Origin: Bin16 sp965206315
GTDB lineage: Bacteria > Chloroflexota > Dehalococcoidia > Lucifugimonadales > Australimonadaceae
Assembly: GCA_965206315.1 (NCBI GenBank)
Contig: OZ242210.1
Span: forward strand, 2,480,001 to 2,544,000
DNA length: 64,000 nt
Direction: 5' to 3'
In this document: piece after piece, positions 8,602-16,398 of the stretch
How positions within the stretch are numbered: position 1 is the stretch's first letter
Layout: every line of letters begins with the position of its first letter
Translations under genes and position numbers: made by a program
The notes under the pieces: model-generated
What the model was told of the DNA's origin: nothing
Databases searched by the model: none
The model's input: only the letters and a program-made list of their open reading frames with translations

Positions 8602-9861
8602 ATGACGACCGTAGACACCAAGCCACTGAAGCTGGGCGTGATCGGCATCGGCGTGGGGGCGGCTGAGATGCTGCCGCCGATGGAGCGCGCCCCCTACATA
8701 GACCTGTTCGCGGGTGCGGACGTCAACCCGTCCGTGCGTGAGCGCTTCCAGGCGCGATACGAGACCGCACGGGTGTACGACAGCGCAGAGGCGCTCTGCA
8801 AGGACCCGGACGTCGAGGCGGTGTGGATATCGACGCCCAACCGCTTCCACGGTCCGATGACAGTGCTGGCCGCGAACCACGGCAAGCACGTCGTGGTCGA
8901 GAAGCCGATGGCACTCGACATCCGGCAGGCGGAAGAGATGGTAGAGGCGTGCGACCGCAACGGCGTCAAGCTCGTCGCGGGGCATACGCAGAGCTTCATG
9001 CCGCACATCCGCCTCATGCGGCAGATCGTGGCATCCGGCGAGATGGGAGCGCTCGGCGCGGTGAACGCCATCGCCTACACGGACTGGGTGATCCGCCCGC
9101 GCACGGCCGACGAGCTGGACCCGGACCAGGGCGGCGGGCTCGTCTACCGGCAGACGCCGCACCAGATAGACAGCATCCGGCTCATCGCGGGGGGCAAGGT
9201 GCGGAAGGTGCGCGGTATGTATGGCCAGTGGATGAAGTACCGCTCCATCCCCGGCTACTACGCCGCGTTCCTGGAGTTCGAGAACGGCGTCACGGGCGTG
9301 GCCATCCACAACGGCTACGGCTACTTCGTCGCGTCGGAGCTCGTGCCGTGGGGCGACGCCAACACGCGCTACACGCCGAGCGAGCGGAACGAGATCCGCA
9401 AGTCGATGGCAGCGGGGACGCGACCTGAGGACGCGGAGAAACTGTCGCTGCGCATCGGTGGCGAGGCGGAGTCGGCCATCTTCCGGCGCGAGCACGGGCC
9501 GGAGCAGTGGAAGCCCAACGACCTCGGCATCGTGATCGTGAGCTGCGAGTTCGGCGAGCTGCGGCAGGGCCCGGACGGCCTCTACAAGTACACGGACGAC
9601 GGGCTTACGGAGCTCATCGTCGACTCGGACCCGCTCCACCGCGACCAGGAGCTGGAGGAGCTGTTCAACGCGGTCCGGCTCGACAAGCCGGTCTTCCACA
9701 GCGGAGCGTGGGGCATGGCCACCCTCGAGGTCGGCCTCGCCATCACCGAGTACACGAAGACCGGGAAGGACGTAGAATTGACGCACCAGGTCGAGATGCC
9801 GAAGGAGTACGGCGAGGAGTACGGCGTCGAGGTGCTGGAAGAGCGGAAGATAGACCACTAA
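8602..9861 (+). CDS. Gfo/Idh/MocA family oxidoreductase, paralogue of the preceding gene
   Basis: 419 residues with the same blocks as its neighbour: VIGIGVGAAEML, WISTPNRFHGP, VVEKPMAL, GHTQSFMPHIRLMRQIV, TDWVIRPRTADEL and GGGLVYRQTPHQIDSIRL. The shared middle SIPGYYAAFLEFE and the C-terminal HQVEMPKEYGEEYG also align, so the pair arose by tandem duplication, though they are clearly diverged. GGAGG lies 10 nt before the ATG and the gap to the upstream gene is 39 bp. Two non-identical copies may act on successive or related substrates, or form a mixed oligomer; the sequence does not decide. Confidence 0.9.
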   Translation: MTTVDTKPLKLGVIGIGVGAAEMLPPMERAPYIDLFAGADVNPSVRERFQARYETARVYDSAEALCKDPDVEAVWISTPNRFHGPMTVLAANHGKHVVVEKPMALDIRQAEEMVEACDRNGVKLVAGHTQSFMPHIRLMRQIVASGEMGALGAVNAIAYTDWVIRPRTADELDPDQGGGLVYRQTPHQIDSIRLIAGGKVRKVRGMYGQWMKYRSIPGYYAAFLEFENGVTGVAIHNGYGYFVASELVPWGDANTRYTPSERNEIRKSMAAGTRPEDAEKLSLRIGGEAESAIFRREHGPEQWKPNDLGIVIVSCEFGELRQGPDGLYKYTDDGLTELIVDSDPLHRDQELEELFNAVRLDKPVFHSGAWGMATLEVGLAITEYTKTGKDVELTHQVEMPKEYGEEYGVEVLEERKIDH

Positions 9862-9879
9862 GCGAACGGAGGTATGCAG

Positions 9880-10962
9880 ATGACGATAGGAGTCTCACAC
9901 GGCGGCGGATCGAACATCCTGACGGCGGACGCGCCGAGCGACGAAGCGCTCGTCGGCACGGTGAACGGCGTCGTGCGCATCGTGCGCGGCGCGGCGGGCT
10001 GGACGGAGACGGAACGGACGCTGGAGGGCAAGCACATCCACGCGCTGGTGCAGGACCCGAAGAGCGGCGTGTGGTTCTGCGGCGTCGAGCACGGTGGCAT
10101 CTACGCCAGCGAGGACGACGGCCACACCTGGGAGAAGCGCGACGTCGGCATCACGGCGCAGGACATCTACAGCCTCTCCGTCGCCGAGGTGGACGGTGCG
10201 ACGCGGGTGTTCGCCGGGACGGAGCCCGCGCACCTGTACATCAGCGACGACCTGGGCCTGACGTGGACGGAGAAGCCCGCGCTCCACGCCCAGGAGACGG
10301 AGGAGTGGCGCTTCCCCGCCCCGCCGCACGTCGCCCACCTGAAGCACATCAGCTTCCACCCGGACGACGCGGGCGTCGTGTACGCCAGCATCGAGCAGGG
10401 CGGGCTGTACCGCTCCGACGACGGCGGCGACTCGTTCACCGAGATACCGGGCATGTACAACGACGTGCACCGGCTCGTCTCCAACCCCGCCGACCCGAAC
10501 CGGATGTTCGTGACCGGCGGCATGGGACTGTGGCTCTCCCGCGACTACGGCTCGACGTGGGACAACGTCTTCAGCCGCGGCAGCGAGTACGGCGGCTACC
10601 CAGACCAGCTGGTCTACAAGCCGAGCGACCCGTCCTACATGCTCATCACGGCGGGACAGGAGAGCCCCGGCGCGTGGAACCGGAACGGCACGGCGGAGAC
10701 GCGCATCTCCCGCAGCCGCGACGCGGGCGAGACGTGGGAGGTGCTGAGCGCACCCGGCCTCACCGACAAGTTCGTGCCGAGCGTCGAGGCGATGACGCTG
10801 GAGGAGGCTGGCGGCACCGTGCAGGTGTTCGCGGCCACGTCCCACGGCGAGGTGCTCTGGTCGGAGGACGGCGGCGAGTCGTGGCAGAAGGCGGTCAGCG
10901 GGCTGCCCCCGGTCTCGAAGGGCGGCCACTACCACGCCTTCGAGGCCGACCCGCGACGGTAG
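9880..10962 (+). CDS. Asp-box (BNR/sialidase-like) beta-propeller protein
   Basis: About 360 residues with six Asp-box turns of the S-x-D-x-G-x-(T/S)-W type: SEDDGHTW, SDDLGLTW, SDDGGDSF, SRDYGSTW, SRDAGETW and SEDGGESW. These mark a sortilin/sialidase/YVTN-type propeller. No signal peptide is visible, so it is probably cytoplasmic, and sialidase catalytic Arg triads cannot be assigned. The ATG at 9880 is preferred over 9874 because GGAGG is then 7 nt away. Third gene of the Gfo/Idh operon. A similar protein is encoded alone at 26403. Role unknown; such propellers often bind substrates or partners. Confidence 0.82.
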   Translation: MTIGVSHGGGSNILTADAPSDEALVGTVNGVVRIVRGAAGWTETERTLEGKHIHALVQDPKSGVWFCGVEHGGIYASEDDGHTWEKRDVGITAQDIYSLSVAEVDGATRVFAGTEPAHLYISDDLGLTWTEKPALHAQETEEWRFPAPPHVAHLKHISFHPDDAGVVYASIEQGGLYRSDDGGDSFTEIPGMYNDVHRLVSNPADPNRMFVTGGMGLWLSRDYGSTWDNVFSRGSEYGGYPDQLVYKPSDPSYMLITAGQESPGAWNRNGTAETRISRSRDAGETWEVLSAPGLTDKFVPSVEAMTLEEAGGTVQVFAATSHGEVLWSEDGGESWQKAVSGLPPVSKGGHYHAFEADPRR

Positions 10963-11276
10963 GCCGACGCTGGCATAGCGGACTACTCAGGGGCGTCCTT
11001 CGGGGCGCCCCTTCTGTTTCCCAACCGCCCCGCTGCGCAGGGCCCTCACCCGCGCGCTAAAGCGCGTTCCCCTCTCCCTCAGGAGAGGGGAGTCAGACAC
11101 CCCGTTCCCTTCCCCGCCGGTCCACCCTCACCCCAGCCCTCTCCCCTCGAGGGACAGGGCATCAAGCCACTGAGGGATTCCTCGACTCCGCTGCGCTCCG
11201 CTCGGAATGACAAGGAGTTTGCAGTTGGCGTGGGTCTTGGAAGCAGGGTTGCGTTCTGCTCCTACAGGGCGAGGCG
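10963..11276. repeat. Intergenic tract of interspersed palindromic modules
   Basis: Apart from the terminator, this 314-bp gap holds repeat modules seen elsewhere in the window: GCGCGCTAAAGCGCG (about 11051-11066), a CCTCTCCCTCAGGAGAGGGG palindrome (about 11073-11091), a second version CCTCTCCCCTCGAGGG, and a CTCCGCTGCGCTCCGCTCGGAATGAC module near 11185-11215. No credible gene is seen on either strand. Confidence 0.75.
10989..11019 (+). terminator. Rho-independent-like terminator of the Gfo/Idh-BNR operon
   Basis: Stem GGGGCGTCC paired with the downstream GGGCGCCCC-type arm around a short TTCG-like loop, followed by TTCTGTTT. It lies 28 bp after the BNR stop. Confidence 0.65.
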
Positions 11277-11489
11277 TCAGCCTATGTCGAGTTCCTCGTC
11301 GTCATCGTCTTCTTCGCCGTCGTCCCAGTCGCCGCACCAGTCGGTCGAGCGCACCCACGGCCAGATGGCGATACCGGCCTCGTTGACGTGAGGAGGGTTG
11401 GAGCGGCAGAGCCCCGCGTACTCGCTGAAGGCGGGGTCCATACGCTCGTCCATATAGATGCAGGTGGCGCAGGTGCGGTCTTCGTCCAT
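11277..11489 (-). CDS. Small Cys-rich (zinc-ribbon-like) protein
   Basis: 70 residues with CATCIYMDE (7-15), a third Cys in GLCRSNPP and a fourth in STDWCGDW, followed by a run of Asp/Glu. The pattern CxxC...C...WPxVxxxDWCGxW is that of small conserved bacterial proteins that probably bind one zinc. AAGGAG precedes the ATG by about 11 nt. The acidic tail is unusual. It is transcribed alone, downstream of repeats and facing the BNR operon. Function unknown. Confidence 0.66.
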   Translation of the reverse strand: MDEDRTCATCIYMDERMDPAFSEYAGLCRSNPPHVNEAGIAIWPWVRSTDWCGDWDDGEEDDDDEELDIG

Positions 11490-11728
11490 AAGAGATCGTT
11501 ACTCCTTCGTCGTTCTGTTCCCCCGCCGCCTCCGCCAGCCATTGGGCGCCCACAAGGAACGCCCCTACACCAGACACCACCATACCCCACCGAGGGCCCT
11601 CACCCTAACCCTCTCCCTCAGGAGAGGGACCGAGCACGGCCACCCCCGCCGGTTCACCGCCATCCCCGCATCAAGTGCGGGGCAAGCTCTAACCTTCCCC
11701 CGTCGAGGGGGAAGGGACCAGGCCTCCT
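11490..11728. repeat. Interspersed palindromic modules between two genes
   Basis: A mosaic of GGCGCCCACAAGGAACGCCCCTAC, CCCTCACCC...CTCTCCCTCAGGAGAGGG, CGCATCAAGTGCGGGG and CCTTCCCCC-GTCGA-GGGGGAAGG. The same modules in other combinations occur at 11.0, 14.4, 15.6, 16.4, 18.3 and 56.6 kb. No gene is seen. Confidence 0.7.
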
Positions 11729-12481
11729 TCAGACGTTGAGGTGGGCGCCGCCGGTGACGGGGAGGATGGCGCCGGTGACGTGCTTCGCAGCGTCGGAGGC
11801 GAGGAAGGCGATTGCCTCGGCTATGTCCTCCGGATCGCCGGCCTTGCCGAGCGGGACGCGCTTCGCGAATGCGGCGCGCGCCTCATCCGTGATCGGGCCG
11901 ACCATCGGCGTGAGCGTCGGGCCGGGCGCGACGCAGTTGACGCGGATGCCGTCGCCCGCGTGGTCGAGCGCCATCGCCTCGGTGAGGTTGTGGACGCCCG
12001 CCTTGGACGCTCCGTAGGCGGCGCGGGAGGACGGGCCGCGGAACCCGGAGATGGCGGAGACGTTGACGATGGCTCCCCCTCTGCCCTGCTCCTTCATGCG
12101 AAGGGCGGCTGCCCGCGCCACGAGGAAGGTGGCGGTGAGATTGGTGTCCAGCACGTCGGCCCAGCGTTCGGGCGGCGTCTCGGTGACGGGGCCGGTGGCG
12201 CGGATGCCCGCCGAGTTCACGGCGATGTCCACGCCGCCGTAGCGGCGCACCGCCTCCTCGAACGCGCGGTCGACCTCGTCGGCGGAGCGGACGTCCGTGC
12301 TGACGAACGTTGCCTCGCCCCCCTGCCCGCGTATCGCTGCGCCGGTCGCCTCGCCCGCCTCGGCGTTGCGCGAGAGGCCGACGACGTTCGCGCCCTCGGC
12401 GGCGAGGAGCATGGCCGCGGCCTGTCCGATGCCTGAGCCGAAGCCGGTGACGACCGCGGTCTTGCCGTCGAAGCGTCCCAT
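11729..12481 (-). CDS. SDR-family NAD(P)-dependent oxidoreductase
   Basis: Classical short-chain dehydrogenase, 250 residues. Cofactor motif TGFGSGIG (12-19), NSAG (89-92) in place of NNAG, the catalytic Ser at 142/145 region, and Y156-GAS-K160. C-terminal VTGAILPVTGG is the usual tail of the FabG-like group. Its ATG overlaps by 1 nt the stop of the upstream diiron-like gene, and a third gene lies 18 bp further upstream, so the three form one operon read from 14045 down to 11729. It probably oxidises or reduces a product of the putative oxygenases. Substrate unknown. Confidence 0.92.
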   Translation of the reverse strand: MGRFDGKTAVVTGFGSGIGQAAAMLLAAEGANVVGLSRNAEAGEATGAAIRGQGGEATFVSTDVRSADEVDRAFEEAVRRYGGVDIAVNSAGIRATGPVTETPPERWADVLDTNLTATFLVARAAALRMKEQGRGGAIVNVSAISGFRGPSSRAAYGASKAGVHNLTEAMALDHAGDGIRVNCVAPGPTLTPMVGPITDEARAAFAKRVPLGKAGDPEDIAEAIAFLASDAAKHVTGAILPVTGGAHLNV

Positions 12482-13254
12482 CAGATGACCGGCAGCGGGT
12501 CGATGCGCCCGTTGGCGATCTCGGCGATGCGGGCCTCGTCCGGCTCGATGCCGTACATCTCGGAGCGCATGCGGAGGCGCTCGATGCAGATCTCCATGAG
12601 CATCCGGCGCAGGGTGACCAACTCCTTCTCGGTGTCGAGTGCGCTCTCGGCGGCCTCGACGCCGTGCTCGCCGTGGCCGACCTCGTCGTCGTAGACGACA
12701 CGGGAGGCGCGCTGGATGCGGAGCAGGAGCGGGTCGTCGGTCTCGAGCGCCGCGCCGGCGTGGAAGATGCCCGCACCGCCGCCCTCGGCGAAGCTGTAGG
12801 CGATGTGGGCGATGCGCTCGTCCTCGGCGATGAGGCGGCTGCGCGTCGCCTCTATGCGGTCGTCGCTGGGGAGGCGCAGCCCTTCAAGCGTGCCCATGCG
12901 GACGGGCTCGCCGGTGATGTCCTCCAAGATGTCGGCGAACAGCCGGAAGTGGGTGAACTCCTGGCGAAGCGACTCCAACTGGTACTCGAACTCGTCCCTG
13001 CCCTCCTTCGACTCGGCGGCGGGGAGCGTGTTGCCGATGTTGTCGATGATCCACTGCACGCGGCTGTGGGCGCGCTTCAGCAGGCCGGGGCCGCGCAGCT
13101 CGCGGTAGCACTGGTGACGGATCCAGTGGACGTGGTCGGCAGGCTCGTGCGGCGCGGTGAGGAAGTTGCGGGCTATCTCGGCTTCACCGGCCCAGAAGCA
13201 CTGGCCAAGCGCGCGTATCTCGGCCTTCATGTCTGCTGCGGTTGTCGTGGTCAT
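12481..13254 (-). CDS. Putative ferritin-like diiron protein, paralogue B
   Basis: 257 residues, all helical. Residues suited to a four-helix diiron site: Glu24/Glu26 in FWAGEAEI, E99-F-T-H102, Glu157 in AEGGGA and E191-V-G-H194 within DDEVGHGEHG. Two ExxH pairs plus two further Glu is the ligand set of carboxylate-bridged diiron proteins. ATG at 13254 was chosen because the paralogue aligns from there. It follows paralogue A by 17 bp and overlaps the SDR by 1 nt. I do not recognise a named family; oxygenase, oxidase or iron storage are all possible, with an oxygenase favoured by the SDR partner. Confidence 0.75.
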   Translation of the reverse strand: MTTTTAADMKAEIRALGQCFWAGEAEIARNFLTAPHEPADHVHWIRHQCYRELRGPGLLKRAHSRVQWIIDNIGNTLPAAESKEGRDEFEYQLESLRQEFTHFRLFADILEDITGEPVRMGTLEGLRLPSDDRIEATRSRLIAEDERIAHIAYSFAEGGGAGIFHAGAALETDDPLLLRIQRASRVVYDDEVGHGEHGVEAAESALDTEKELVTLRRMLMEICIERLRMRSEMYGIEPDEARIAEIANGRIDPLPVI

Positions 13255-13271
13255 GCGGATCTCCTGTGGGG

Positions 13272-14045
13272 TCAGGCGTAGACGTTGAGGGGCTCGATCT
13301 GCCCCTCGGTGATCTCGGCGATGCGGGCCTCGTCGACGGGGAGGCCGAACATCTCGTAGCGCATGCGGAGGCGCTGCTGGCAGATGGCGATGACGATGTT
13401 GCGCGCCTCGGCCCACTCCTCCTCGGTGTGCAGGTTGTGGGCGAACTCGGACGCGCCGTGCTCGCCGTGCTCGGTCTCGTCGCCGAAGACGACGGCGCAG
13501 GCGGCGGCGATGGCGTCGGAGAGCGGGTCGCCGCCTATCTTTCGTCCCTCGTAGAAGAACGACGCGCCGCCACCCTCCGTGAAGCCGATGGCGGCCTCGC
13601 CGATGCGGCCCCGGTCCTCGCGTGCGGACTGCCGCACCTTCTGGAGCTTCGCGTCCTCGGGCAGCTGCCACCCGCGCAGCTTCTCCAAACGGACGGGCTC
13701 GCCGGTGGCGTCCTCCAGGATGTCGGCGAAGAGGCGGTAGTGGTTGAACTCCTCGCCGAGGACGCGGATGTCGCGCTCGAACTCGTCGCGCTGCTCCCGG
13801 GTCTGGGCGTGCGGCAAGGACTCGGAGAGCTTCTCGATGAAGCCTCGGATGATGCCGTCGGCGTGGCCGGAGAGGCCGGAGCCGAACATCTCCTTGTAGA
13901 CCTGCAGGCGGAGCCAGTGTGCCTGCTCTTCCGTGGTGCGGGGCACGCCCCAGAACTGCCGGCAGATCTCCGCCTCGCCTGCCCAGAAGCGCTGGGCGAG
14001 CTCGTTCATCCCGGCTGCGAGTTCACGTTTGCGCTGGTCGTCCAT
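13272..14045 (-). CDS. Putative ferritin-like diiron protein, paralogue A
   Basis: 257 residues, the same length as its neighbour and aligned along the whole length without large gaps: FWAGEAEI, ExxHYRLFADILED, TGEPVR, EGGGA, HGEHG, RLRMR-EM-G, DEARIAEI. Candidate iron ligands are Glu24, E99-F-N-H102, Glu157 and E190-T-E-H193. First gene of the three-gene operon. Both copies keep the complete ligand set, so neither looks like an inactive subunit. About 40 percent of positions appear shared by eye, meaning an old duplication. Function not known. Confidence 0.75.
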   Translation of the reverse strand: MDDQRKRELAAGMNELAQRFWAGEAEICRQFWGVPRTTEEQAHWLRLQVYKEMFGSGLSGHADGIIRGFIEKLSESLPHAQTREQRDEFERDIRVLGEEFNHYRLFADILEDATGEPVRLEKLRGWQLPEDAKLQKVRQSAREDRGRIGEAAIGFTEGGGASFFYEGRKIGGDPLSDAIAAACAVVFGDETEHGEHGASEFAHNLHTEEEWAEARNIVIAICQQRLRMRYEMFGLPVDEARIAEITEGQIEPLNVYA

Positions 14046-14555
14046 ACGTTCGATCTCCCGTGCGCAAGGCTATCCCGTGCGCCGCGTGGCGGGCAAGCGG
14101 AAAGTTCCGGGGGGGGGGGAACTGCGGTCCATTTCGGTCCACCTGCCTTGAATCACTCCCGAAATCGGGTCGGCGGCGGACCGTTCCGGTGTCCATAGCA
14201 GCCCATCCGCGGTCCGTCAGGGGTCATTTGCGGTCCGTTCCAGCCCATTCCGGTCAACCCCTCGCTTCGCTTGTGGGTGGTGCCGTGTTGGTGGAGTGCG
14301 GAGGCCATGCAGACAGGGTACGCAACGTCGGTGCGATGGCGTAAGGGGCAGATGTCGCACTCCGGCCTCGCCGGTTCACCCTCTCCCTAGCCTTCTCTCC
14401 TCAAGGGAGAGGGGGCGCGCTAAAGCGCGTGAGAGGATTCTGCGCGCTAAAGCGCGGACTCCGCTGCGCTCCGCTCGAAATGACACGTTCAGTCTCAGCC
14501 CGAAGGTGGTGGTACCATTAAGTGGAGAGGTGGTAGTGGGAGTGGTGGACGGGCG
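14046..14555. repeat. Gene-free tract: G homopolymer, CGGTCC-rich tract and palindromic modules
   Basis: 510 bp. Contents in order: an 11-G run (14109-14119); a tract (about 14120-14262) with at least six CGGTCC or CGGACC cores at irregular 20-40 bp spacing; repeat modules TCTCCTCAAGGGAGAGG (about 14395-14412) and GCGCGCTAAAGCGCG twice (about 14413 and 14441); and CTCCGCTGCGCTCCGCTCGAAATGAC. No gene is visible. The last 60 bp should hold the promoter of the next gene. Confidence 0.7.
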
Positions 14556-15017
14556 ATGCTGAAGCGGTTGTTGATGCTGATGGGAGGGGCGGAGGCGGCG
14601 TGCTGGAGGGCCATCGGCCCGGAGATCTCTTCACCAGGCACTTGCGAGAAGCCTACCCGTGAGGACTACCAGCGTGCGATAGACAACCCCGATTACATGG
14701 ACTTCGGCGTCGTCTACACCTATGCAGTCCTCGAAGGGATATCCGAGGAGAGCGCCTTCGTCCTTGGCTCGGCATATGCCCGCATGATTGCCGAGGGCAT
14801 GTCGAAGGCGTACGCCATCGTCTACGCTGCCGCCTACAGCGTCGCGTGCACCCTCATCGGCGCGTCCGAACAGTGGGCGCGCGCCTACGCACGAGCGTGC
14901 GCGCATGTGATCGCAGCACGGGAATCGATGGGGTTCGCTGCCGTCTACGGGCACGCCATCGCCGACGGAGCGTCGCCGGAGGATGCGCGGGCATTCGCCC
15001 GGCGGTACGCGGTGTAG
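14556..15017 (+). CDS. Ala/Tyr-rich repeat protein, copy 1
   Basis: 153 residues, no family recognised. From about residue 45 it is built of units of about 20 residues with the pattern YAxxxAxGxSxxxAxxYAxA: e.g. YTYAVLEGISEESAFVLG, YARMIAEGMSKAYAIVYA, YGHAIADGASPEDARAFA. Predicted all-helical. N-terminus MLKRLLMLMGGAEA is shared with the next gene. The C-terminal two thirds are strongly conserved between the copies, while residues about 15-45 are not. High Ala and Tyr suggest a helical-repeat scaffold. A purine-rich leader precedes the ATG in both copies. Confidence 0.68.
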   Translation: MLKRLLMLMGGAEAACWRAIGPEISSPGTCEKPTREDYQRAIDNPDYMDFGVVYTYAVLEGISEESAFVLGSAYARMIAEGMSKAYAIVYAAAYSVACTLIGASEQWARAYARACAHVIAARESMGFAAVYGHAIADGASPEDARAFARRYAV

Positions 15018-15121
15018 ATGGTCAGCGAGGGATGGTCGCATAGGGCACCCACGAGGGGCGCCTGCTCCATGGGGTGGATTTCCGTGAGAACGGGAATGAC
15101 AGGGAAGGAGTGGTGGAGGCG

Positions 15122-15577
15122 ATGCTGAAGCGGCTGTTAGGTCTGATGGGAGCGGCGGAGGCGGGAAGCAAGGCAGCCAGGACCAAGAGCGGAGTCGACG
15201 CGCACAGAGCTCTCAGGGCCATGGTGCGTAAAGGGGTCATCGATCAGAGCAGAGCGAACGATTTCGGCGCCGTGTACACGTATGCCATCAACGAGGGCAT
15301 GGACGAGGAGAAAGCGTACGCCCTCAGCGATGCCTATGCCGACAGCGTAGCGCAGGGCAGGTCCAACGCCTACTCCATCGTCTACGCTGCCGCATATGGC
15401 ATCGCGTGCTTCATCATCGGTGCGTCGGAAGGGTGGGCGCGCGCGTACGCGCAAGCGTGCGCACATGCGATCGCTGCTCGGGAATCGATCGAGTTCGCAT
15501 CCACGTACGGACACGCCATCGCCAACGGGGCGTCGCCGGAGGATGCGCTCGTGTTCGCCCGGCGGTACGCGGTTTAG
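15122..15577 (+). CDS. Ala/Tyr-rich repeat protein, copy 2
   Basis: 151 residues from the ATG at 15122, chosen because MLKRLLGLMGAAEAG and its upstream GGAGTGGTGGAGGCG match copy 1. The same units of about 20 residues occur: YTYAINEGMDEEKAYALS, YADSVAQGRSNAYSIVYA, YGHAIANGASPEDALVFA, ending FARRYAV. Inserted unique segment about residues 17-45 is rich in Lys/Arg. It lies 104 bp after copy 1 in the same orientation, so a tandem duplication. No enzyme motif, signal peptide or membrane segment. Confidence 0.68.
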   Translation: MLKRLLGLMGAAEAGSKAARTKSGVDAHRALRAMVRKGVIDQSRANDFGAVYTYAINEGMDEEKAYALSDAYADSVAQGRSNAYSIVYAAAYGIACFIIGASEGWARAYAQACAHAIAARESIEFASTYGHAIANGASPEDALVFARRYAV

Positions 15578-15772
15578 GCCCCCCACAGGGCCCTCACCCG
15601 GCGCGCGGCCGCGCGCCGACCTCTCCCTCAGGAGAGGGGGCATACAGGGCACCCACAAGGGGTGCCCCTACGCCGGGCACCGCCCCACGGCCCCATCTCG
15701 TGCGCTGCCCGCGCACCTGGATTCCCGCCGGTGCGGGAATAACGGGGTATCGGTTCGCGTATCCTGTCGCGC
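15578..15772. repeat. Palindromic module cluster
   Basis: Contains a GGCGCGCGGCCGCGCGCC palindrome, CCTCTCCCTCAGGAGAGGGGG, GGCACCCACAAGGGGTGCCCCTAC and ATTCCCGCCGGTGCGGGAAT (15721-15740). No gene is seen. Confidence 0.7.
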
Positions 15773-16315
15773 ATGACGACGGAGGAGCTGATCATCGCGG
15801 CGGTGCGCATCGCGGGAGCGCTGCTGGTGCTGCGCTGGGCGTTCGCAGGGTCGCTGCTCGCGATCCTCATCGACTTCTCCGACCTGTTCATGATGAACCT
15901 GCTCAATTTGGGCGGGGTCCAGAACTACCAGGCGCTCGACAAGTGGCTGGACCTCGCGTACATGGGGACGTTCCTGTGGGTGGCGTGGCGGTGGCAGGGG
16001 CCGGTGCGGACGATAGCGGTGGCGCTGTTCGCGTACCGGATGGTCGGCGTGCTGGCGTTCGAGGCGCTGGGGAGCCGTGAGGTGCTGCTGGCGTTCCCGA
16101 ACGTGTTCGAGTTCTGGTTCGTGTTCGTGGCGGGCGTGCGCCAATACGCGCCGGGCTACGAGTTCACGATGAAGCGATCGTTGTTGTGGCTCGTGCCGGT
16201 GACGCTGCTGAAGGAGTTCCAGGAGTACGCGCTGCACGGGGCGCAGTGGCTCGACAACTACCGGGCGGTCGACGTGGTGGTGGATATGTGGAGGTGGGTG
16301 CGGCGGCTGTTCTGA
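15773..16315 (+). CDS. Hypothetical integral membrane protein
   Basis: 180 residues, family not recognised. Roughly four or five hydrophobic segments: 5-35 (IIAAVRIAGALLVLRWAFAG and onward), 57-70, 80-98, 105-122 and 135-147. Conserved-looking polar spots are DFSDLFMMN (34-42) and the C-terminal LHGAQWLDNYRAVDVV. No signal peptide, no transporter signature. It stands alone between repeat clusters. ATG start without a clear SD site. Function unknown. Confidence 0.66.
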   Translation: MTTEELIIAAVRIAGALLVLRWAFAGSLLAILIDFSDLFMMNLLNLGGVQNYQALDKWLDLAYMGTFLWVAWRWQGPVRTIAVALFAYRMVGVLAFEALGSREVLLAFPNVFEFWFVFVAGVRQYAPGYEFTMKRSLLWLVPVTLLKEFQEYALHGAQWLDNYRAVDVVVDMWRWVRRLF

Positions 16316-16398
16316 GGAGGCGCATCCCACACCTGCCCCATCGGTTCACCCTCACCCGCCGCTGCCCGGCGACCTCCCCTCAAGGGAGAGGGGAATGA

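Noticed and set aside
7030..9858. A 942-codon open frame on the minus strand across the Gfo/Idh genes
   Set aside because: It lies opposite two strong dehydrogenase genes with full motifs; long antisense frames are expected at this GC, and its translation is compositionally odd with no motif.
9507..11060. A 517-codon plus-strand frame overlapping the BNR gene
   Set aside because: Arg/Gly-rich shadow; the overlapping frame has six Asp-boxes.
11041..11215. GC-rich hairpins as tRNA or small RNA genes
   Set aside because: No cloverleaf, T-loop motif (GGTTCRA) or anticodon arm; they match the repeated modules.
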